Positions 59,162-64,000 of a DNA stretch of 64,000 bases are shown piece by piece; the stretch's first letter is position 1; each line of letters starts with the position of its first letter. The notes below the pieces were generated by a model that was not told the origin of the DNA, did not search any database, and was given only the letters and a program-made list of their open reading frames with translations. The stretch is from positions 1 through 64,000 of the forward strand of contig JBJXHN010000010.1 in the NCBI GenBank assembly GCA_046233135.1, in the 5' to 3' direction. Source of the stretch: JBJXHN01 sp046233135. GTDB taxonomy: Bacteria > Pseudomonadota > Alphaproteobacteria > Rhodospirillales > Rhodospirillaceae. A program made the position numbers and the translations under genes.

Positions 59162-59932
59162 TCAGCCCTTGCGCGGTGCCCGCTGTGCCAGGCGGCCGAT
59201 CACCGCATCGGGCAGGGCGGCCGTCAGCCAGGCGCCGAAGGCCATGGGCCAGGGAAAGGCGATACGCCCGTGGTTGCGGGCCAGCCGGCGGATGATCAGC
59301 CGTGCGGCCGTGTCCGCCTCCATCAGGAATGGCATGGGAAAGCGATTGACGGCGGTCATGGGGGTGCGCACGAAGCCCGGGCAGATCACCGAAACCCGCA
59401 CCCCGTCGGCTGCCAGCCAGCCGCGCAGGGCCTCGCCCCAAGCCTTCACCGCCGCCTTGCTGGCGCAATAGGCCGGGGCGCCGGGGAAGCCGCGATAGCC
59501 GGCCAGCGAGGACAGCAAGGCGATCTGGCCGGCCTTGCGGGCGCGAAAGACGGGGATCAGCGGCTGGACCGTGTTCAGGGTGCCGGCCAGGTTGGTGGCA
59601 AAGATGTCCCGGCTTTGCGCGTCGCTTTCCCCCCTTCGCCGGCCGGTGCCGGCGGAAATGCCCGCACTGGCGATCACCAGATCCAGGGGGCGGCCGGCGT
59701 CGGCGGCCAGGACCCAGGCGGCCATCGCCTCCCGGTCCGTCACGTCCATCAGGGCGCTGTCCACCGTCGCCCCCTTGTCCCGGCAGCGGCCGGCCACGGT
59801 CTCCAGCCGGTCGGCGGCTCGCCCGCCCAGTACCAGGCGGATGCCGGGCGCGGCGTAGGCTTCGGCCAGGGCAGCCCCTAGGCCGCTGGAGGCGCCGGTG
59901 ATGAGGATGGAGGTGGGCGCGGGATGTTTCAT
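59162..59932 (-). CDS. Short-chain dehydrogenase/reductase
   Basis: A 256-residue SDR with TGASSGLG at about 12-19, ASAGIS in place of NNAG, and the Ser/Tyr/Lys active site (LLSSLAGY, YCASKAA). The C-terminal hydrophobic stretch (WPMAFGAWLTAALPD) suggests a membrane or lipid substrate, as in the YqjQ/DltE-like SDR group. Its ATG overlaps the stop of the PhoD-like gene (TAATG), implying coupled translation. Confidence 0.85.
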   Translation of the reverse strand: MKHPAPTSILITGASSGLGAALAEAYAAPGIRLVLGGRAADRLETVAGRCRDKGATVDSALMDVTDREAMAAWVLAADAGRPLDLVIASAGISAGTGRRRGESDAQSRDIFATNLAGTLNTVQPLIPVFRARKAGQIALLSSLAGYRGFPGAPAYCASKAAVKAWGEALRGWLAADGVRVSVICPGFVRTPMTAVNRFPMPFLMEADTAARLIIRRLARNHGRIAFPWPMAFGAWLTAALPDAVIGRLAQRAPRKG

Positions 59933-61335
59933 TACGACGCGCCGGGACTGGGAGACAGGGCGATCCGGCTGTCCCGGCCGTCTTCGAAATGCCAATGGAC
60001 GATACAGGCGCCGTCGGTGCCGACCTCCAGGCTCAGCCAGTTGCGGTCGGGGGCGAAGACGCGGCCATGGCCGGGCAGGATGTCCAGGGCGGTGCGATGG
60101 CGTCCGACCTGCCGGCCCATGCGGGGGCGCAGCCCCATCAGCCACGCGAAGAAAGGCGGCGGCGGCGGATGGGTGATGCCCGAGGAAATGAACTGGTGCA
60201 GCACCACCTTGCCGTCGCGGGCCGTGGCATGGCCGGCCATGTGGATCTCGCCGGACAGCAGGTCGACGGGGTGACCGGTGCGCGCCGCGTGGTCGGCCAG
60301 GGTGTCGAGCAGCGCTTCGCGCATGGATTGATGGACCTGCGAACAGAACTGGTCGCGCAAGTCGTCGCTGTATTTCAGGGTCAACCCCAGCCCCCGGATC
60401 ACCGTCTCCACCCAGCCCACTTCCATGCCGATCAGGGGTACGGACGGCAGGCAAAAAATGCGCCGGCAGCGGGACAGACGGTCCAGGGCATCGCGGACGA
60501 AAGCCAGTTCCAGTTCGTCACAGGCCCGGGTTTCGGTGCGCTTGCCGCGCAGGTCGGGCAGCACCAGCCCCACCCCGCCCAGGTCGAGGCAGAGGGAGGC
60601 CCGCTCGGCCGGCAGGCTCAGGCGCTGGAAGGCGAAAAAGGCCTGGCGGGCGATGGTCTGAAGGTCGCGCATGGGGCGCGTTCCTTCCAGCCGGTCGGGA
60701 TGGCTGCCGAACCCGTCATAGACGTCGTGGTCGTCCCAGATCATGACCGAGGGCACTTCGGCCATGACCGGTATGTCCAGGCCTCGGCGCAGGACGGCGG
60801 TGTAGTGGTGCCAGTAGTGGCCCCAGGCGGCTTCGGCCGCATCCTCGGACAGCGGGCGGTCGGGATGGGCGCCGGTCAGGAAGATCTCCGCCAGCTCCGG
60901 ATGGGCATTCTCCACGCCATCGGCATAGATCTGATCGCCACCGTGCAGGATGACATGGAAGGGAGACCGGCCGTGGACATTGGACAGCACGTGCCACTGG
61001 GCATTCCGGTCCATCTCGGCCAGCCGGGCCATGTTTTCCGTACCGTCACAGGATACGAAAGCCAGACGGAGGGGGGCGCCAAGCGGCGGGGCGGTCAGGG
61101 TGTGGGTGGTCCCTTCTACCTCCCACTCGACGCCGTCGTCCCCCCGGGGAACCCGCAGATCCACCCGCCACAGGGTTTCTCCTTCGCAATGGGCGATGGC
61201 GGTGGGGGCGCCCTGGACGGCGGGACCGCGGACCTTCGGAGCGCGCGCACCAGGGCGCAGGACGCCCGCAGCGAGATTCCAGCAACGCTCGTCGGTGGCG
61301 GTCAGCAACAGAAAGGGGGGCGGCGAAACGGGCAT
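59932..61335 (-). CDS. PhoD-like metallophosphatase
   Basis: A 467-residue protein of the PhoD/metallophosphoesterase superfamily. Metal-binding segments: LHGGDQIYAD at about 130-140, MIWDDHDVYDG at about 199-209 and LLSGEIHMAGHA at about 362-373. There is no signal peptide, so unlike classical PhoD it is probably cytoplasmic. The substrate is not evident. It forms a two-gene operon with the SDR. Confidence 0.85.
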   Translation of the reverse strand: MPVSPPPFLLLTATDERCWNLAAGVLRPGARAPKVRGPAVQGAPTAIAHCEGETLWRVDLRVPRGDDGVEWEVEGTTHTLTAPPLGAPLRLAFVSCDGTENMARLAEMDRNAQWHVLSNVHGRSPFHVILHGGDQIYADGVENAHPELAEIFLTGAHPDRPLSEDAAEAAWGHYWHHYTAVLRRGLDIPVMAEVPSVMIWDDHDVYDGFGSHPDRLEGTRPMRDLQTIARQAFFAFQRLSLPAERASLCLDLGGVGLVLPDLRGKRTETRACDELELAFVRDALDRLSRCRRIFCLPSVPLIGMEVGWVETVIRGLGLTLKYSDDLRDQFCSQVHQSMREALLDTLADHAARTGHPVDLLSGEIHMAGHATARDGKVVLHQFISSGITHPPPPPFFAWLMGLRPRMGRQVGRHRTALDILPGHGRVFAPDRNWLSLEVGTDGACIVHWHFEDGRDSRIALSPSPGAS

Positions 61336-61517
61336 GGCACCTGTCTACTGCGCGTTATTGGTGTGTGGTAGCAGCGAACGAGCGGAATGACCAGCCTGTT
61401 CCTTTCGGCCGGTTGCGGCAAGCCGGGGTGTTCCCGGAGTTGCCGGGGGGGAAGCCGGCCCTGTATAAGGGGCTGTATCCATTCTTTCCTGCATTTTTCG
61501 ATGACGATTGGGATCCC

Positions 61518-62408
61518 ATGACACTATCCAGCATGACCGGCTTCGCCCGCGCCCAGGGAAGCCACGGGGAACTGACCTGGGTCTGGGAAGCCCGCAGCGT
61601 CAACGGCAAGGGGTTGGATGTGCGCTTGCGCCTGCCCCCCGGCTCGGACGCTGTGGATCAGGCCGCCCGCAAGGCCGTGGCCGACCGCTTCAAGCGCGGC
61701 AACGTCAACCTGACCCTGACCACCACCCAGCATGCCGGAGACGTGCGCTACACGGTCAACGAGGCGCTTCTGGCCCAACTGGTGGAAACGGCGGACCGCT
61801 GGCGCTCGGCCACCGTGGAGGCGCCCCGCATGGACGGCCTGCTGGCGGTGCGCGGCGTGCTGGAGCCGGTAACCGGGGAGGAAGAGACCGAGGACGCCAG
61901 GGCGGCGCGGGAAGGCGCATTGCTGACGGGGCTGGTCGAAGCACTGGACGGTCTGGCGCGTGCCCGGGCGGAGGAAGGCGCGCGGCTGGCCGAGATCCTG
62001 ACCGGCCATCTGGACACGATGGAGTCTCTGCGCACCCGCGCCGGCAGCTGCGAAGCGCTGCGGCCGGAAGCGGTCCGGGCGCGGATGCAGAAGCAGGTGG
62101 CCGACCTGCTGGAGGGGGTGCCGGACAAGGTCAACGAAGACCGGCTGATGCAGGAACTGGCCCTGCTGGCGGTCAAGGGGGATGTGCGCGAGGAACTGGA
62201 CCGGCTGTCCGCCCATATCCAGGGCGCCCGCGACATGCTGGCGGCCGGCGGGGTGATCGGCCGGAGGCTGGAATTTCTGTCCCAGGAGCTGAACCGCGAG
62301 GCCAATACCCTGTGCTCCAAGTCCCAGGACGTGGCGCTGACCCGCATCGGCCTGGACCTGAAGGCGGTGATCGACCAGTTCCGCGAACAGATTCTCAACG
62401 TTGAATAG
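61518..62408 (+). CDS. yicC: YicC family endoribonuclease
   Basis: A 296-residue YicC/YloC protein with the N-terminal signature SMTGFARAQG and the C-terminal DUF1732 segment GRRLEFLSQELNREANTLCSKSQD. Members cleave RNA in E. coli and Bacillus. The start at 61518 gives the family N-terminus; the frame is open upstream but is not supported. It is followed directly by gmk, a conserved pair. Confidence 0.94.
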   Translation: MTLSSMTGFARAQGSHGELTWVWEARSVNGKGLDVRLRLPPGSDAVDQAARKAVADRFKRGNVNLTLTTTQHAGDVRYTVNEALLAQLVETADRWRSATVEAPRMDGLLAVRGVLEPVTGEEETEDARAAREGALLTGLVEALDGLARARAEEGARLAEILTGHLDTMESLRTRAGSCEALRPEAVRARMQKQVADLLEGVPDKVNEDRLMQELALLAVKGDVREELDRLSAHIQGARDMLAAGGVIGRRLEFLSQELNREANTLCSKSQDVALTRIGLDLKAVIDQFREQILNVE

Positions 62409-62469
62409 GCAGGCCTGTGCGATGGTTGCTTCCACGATTTCTTCCCCGGCCCCGCAAGGGCGAAACGGT

Positions 62470-63138
62470 ATGGCAATGTCCGGCGGTACCGGTGCGAGCC
62501 CGGCTCCCATCGATATTCCCCGGCGCGGCCTGATGCTGGTGCTGTCCTCGCCGTCCGGTGCGGGCAAGAGCACGATCAGCCGGGCGCTGCTGGAGCGGGA
62601 TGCCAATCTGGCCATGTCGATCAGCGTGACCACCCGTCCGCCCCGTCCGGGCGAGCAGGACGGCCGCGATTACATGTTCCTCGGTGTCGATGAATACCAT
62701 CGCCTGGCCGAGGGCGACGGCCTGCTGGAACATGCCAAGGTGTTCGACAATTTCTACGGCACCCCCCGGGAGCCGGTGGAAAAGGCCCTGGCCGCCGGCC
62801 GGGACGTGCTGTTCGACATCGACTGGCAGGGGACCCAGCAGGTGGCGGAAAAGGCGCGGACCGATCTGGTCAGCATTTTCATCCTGCCGCCGACGGTGGG
62901 GGAACTGGAACGCCGCCTGAAAGCCCGCGCCCAGGACAGCGACGATGTGGTCGCCCGCCGCATGGCCAAGGCGCTGGACGAGATCAGCCACTGGGGCGAA
63001 TACGACTACATCATCGTCAACGACGACCTGAGCCGCTCCATCGCCGATGTGGAAGCCATCCTGCGCGCCGAACGCCTGCGCCGCAGCCGCCGGGTCGGCC
63101 TGTCGGGCTTCGTCAACCAGATGCGCGGCGCCGATTAG
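62470..63138 (+). CDS. gmk: Guanylate kinase
   Basis: GMP kinase with the P-loop SSPSGAGKST, SVTTRPPRPGE and GRDYMFL (GMP binding), and DIDWQGTQQV. The start at 62470 gives 222 residues; ATG at 62422 or TTG at 62401, the latter overlapping yicC, would add an unusual Ser/Pro-rich N-terminus. The core begins at IPRRGLMLVLSS, so about 17 extra residues remain even with the shorter start. Confidence 0.94.
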   Translation: MAMSGGTGASPAPIDIPRRGLMLVLSSPSGAGKSTISRALLERDANLAMSISVTTRPPRPGEQDGRDYMFLGVDEYHRLAEGDGLLEHAKVFDNFYGTPREPVEKALAAGRDVLFDIDWQGTQQVAEKARTDLVSIFILPPTVGELERRLKARAQDSDDVVARRMAKALDEISHWGEYDYIIVNDDLSRSIADVEAILRAERLRRSRRVGLSGFVNQMRGAD

Positions 63139-63144
63139 ATCCGT

Positions 63145-63582
63145 TCAGAGGTCCGCCGGCGGGCGGACCTGTCCGATCCGGGCGAGAGCGGCCCACAGGT
63201 CGCTGGCCTGCGCATCGCCCAGTTCCGTTCGGAAGGCGGCGTTGACGGCATCCATCGCAGCATCCAGAGGGACCTGCAAAGCCTGTCCCGCATCGGTCAG
63301 ATAAGCCCGGTTGACCCGACGATCGCCGGCAGGGTCGGGTCGCCGGGCGATCAGACCGGCATTCTCCATGCGGTCCAGCAAGCCTGTGATCGTGGCACTG
63401 TCCAGCATCAGGCGGGCACCCAGTTCGGCTCCGCTTTGTCCATCCCGATCCCATAAAACCTTGAGAATGGCGTACTGCACCGGTGTGATCCGGTAAGGGG
63501 CCAAGGCTTCGCGCGTGCGTCGGGTGACGGTTTGTGCGGCCTTGCCGATCAGGAAACTCAGGCATTCTTCCACATGCTGCAC
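63145..63582 (-). CDS. MarR family transcriptional regulator
   Basis: A 145-residue winged-helix repressor: dimer helix ECLSFLIGKAAQ, helix-turn-helix LGARLMLDSATITGLLDRMENAGLI and the wing DRRVNRAYLT. GTG at 63582 with GGGAG upstream gives the normal MarR length and leaves the operator outside the gene; a longer TTG-start frame would read through the operator. A hairpin (AGGTCCGCC 63149-63157, GGCGGACCT 63162-63170) overlaps its 3' end, facing gmk. It probably represses itself and the divergent DUF2000 gene. Confidence 0.88.
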   Translation of the reverse strand: MQHVEECLSFLIGKAAQTVTRRTREALAPYRITPVQYAILKVLWDRDGQSGAELGARLMLDSATITGLLDRMENAGLIARRPDPAGDRRVNRAYLTDAGQALQVPLDAAMDAVNAAFRTELGDAQASDLWAALARIGQVRPPADL

Positions 63583-63607
63583 GAGGCGGGGCTCCCGTAT
63601 GTGATGG

Positions 63608-63627
63608 ATATCTTGTGTACAAGATAT
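63608..63627. promoter_or_regulatory. Palindromic operator between marR and the DUF2000 gene
   Basis: ATATCTTG-TGTA-CAAGATAT is a perfect inverted repeat, followed by further CTTGTA half-sites up to about 63658 in an AT-rich patch. Size and position fit a MarR-dimer operator covering divergent promoters. Confidence 0.8.
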
Positions 63628-63683
63628 TTGTATGCAAGCATCTTGTATGGTCTGATCTTTCGAAACGATGACACGAGGGTGCC

Positions 63684-64000
63684 ATGAACACAACGGAGCA
63701 GTCGGAGGCCCGTCCCGGAGCAGAAAAGGAAGGGAGTGAGGCTTCCCAGCGGTGCGTGATCCTCATCGATGACAGCCTGCCGTCGGGCAAGGCTGCGAAC
63801 GCGGCGGCGGTGATGGCCCTGACCATGGGCATGCGTCAACCCCATCTGGTGGGCGGGGCCTTGGTGGACGGTGCCGGCAATGCCCATCCCGGTCTGATCC
63901 CCATCGGCCTTCCGGTCTTGGAAGCCCCTGCCGCCGACTTTCCCCGGTTGAGGGAGAAGGCGTTGGCGGCCGGGCTGGATGTGGTCGATTTTCCCGTCGA
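63684..64000 (+). CDS. DUF2000 family protein, N-terminal part
   Basis: The first 105 residues of a protein running off the right edge. After a 20-residue hydrophilic start it shows RCVILIDDSLPSGKAANAAA, VMALTMGMRQPHLVGG and DGAGNAHPGLIPIGLPVLEA, which is the DUF2000 pattern (a fold related to peptidyl-tRNA hydrolase 2). The function of the family is unknown. Divergent from the MarR gene, with the operator between them, so probably induced by the ligand of that regulator. Confidence 0.75.
   Translation, partial: MNTTEQSEARPGAEKEGSEASQRCVILIDDSLPSGKAANAAAVMALTMGMRQPHLVGGALVDGAGNAHPGLIPIGLPVLEAPAADFPRLREKALAAGLDVVDFPV

Noticed and set aside
63583..63693. Longer MarR frame starting with TTG at 63693.
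   Set aside because: It would translate the operator palindrome and add 37 residues not expected in a 145-residue family; GTG at 63582 has a proper ribosome site.

Overview
The window looks like a chromosomal segment of a high-GC, nitrogen-fixing alphaproteobacterium, most likely of the order Rhodospirillales. The reasons are a nif-associated fixABCX cluster with NifV and NifW, promoters of the sigma-54/NifA type, alphaproteobacterial gene orders (rpsF-rpsR-DUF2232-rplI, fabD-fabG-acpP-fabF-mltG, lptD-surA-pdxA-rsmA, yicC-gmk) and intergenic palindromes typical of the class. I cannot fix the genus from sequence alone. No rRNA, tRNA, CRISPR array, insertion sequence or integrase was seen.

Layout. 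1-235: start of an RTX-repeat protein running off the left edge, followed by an AT-rich gap. 850-7265 (minus): a nitrogen-fixation block (A-type Fe-S carrier, Nfu-like scaffold, nifV, nifW, fixA, fixB, fixC, fixX) with two near-consensus sigma-54 promoters, each with a TGT-N10-ACA NifA site upstream. 7641-11972 (plus): one large SIR2-STAND NTPase that looks like a stand-alone anti-phage sensor/effector. 11983-16470: hybrid histidine kinase, a peptidase-M48-like protein that has lost its HExxH motif, and an SDR. 16590-25613 (minus): housekeeping chain purF, cvpA, radA, kinase-like protein, mlaF, mlaE, alr, dnaB, with many 4-base ATGA overlaps. 25778-28716: methyltransferase, helical DUF6880-like protein and family-2 glycosyltransferase. 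28889-31293 (minus): ribosomal operon rpsF-rpsR-DUF2232-rplI. 31949-36715 (plus): fatty acid synthesis genes and mltG, ended by a strong terminator.

36859-47182 holds the most striking region. It is a signalling cassette related to the SiaABCD partner-switch of Pseudomonas: a PhnD-type binding protein, a SiaA-like PP2C phosphatase, a SiaC-like protein, a SiaB-like kinase, a second SiaC-like protein, a class III adenylate cyclase where SiaD (a diguanylate cyclase) would be expected, a second large Cache/HAMP/GAF/PAS/PP2C phosphatase and a DctP-type binding protein. The simplest reading is that two periplasmic binding proteins feed two membrane phosphatases that set the phosphorylation of two SiaC switches, which in turn control cAMP synthesis.

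47237-56042: a secreted protein, an acyl-CoA dehydrogenase and the outer-membrane/RNA block lptD-surA-pdxA-rsmA. 56050-61335 (minus): class D beta-lactamase, two PRC-barrel secreted proteins, two other small envelope proteins, an SDR and a PhoD-like phosphatase. 61518-63138: yicC and gmk. 63145-64000: a MarR regulator divergent from a DUF2000 protein, with a perfect palindromic operator between them. The fab-mltG-yicC-gmk-rsmA-pdxA-surA-lptD order common in relatives is broken here, with accessory genes between mltG and lptD and between rsmA and yicC.
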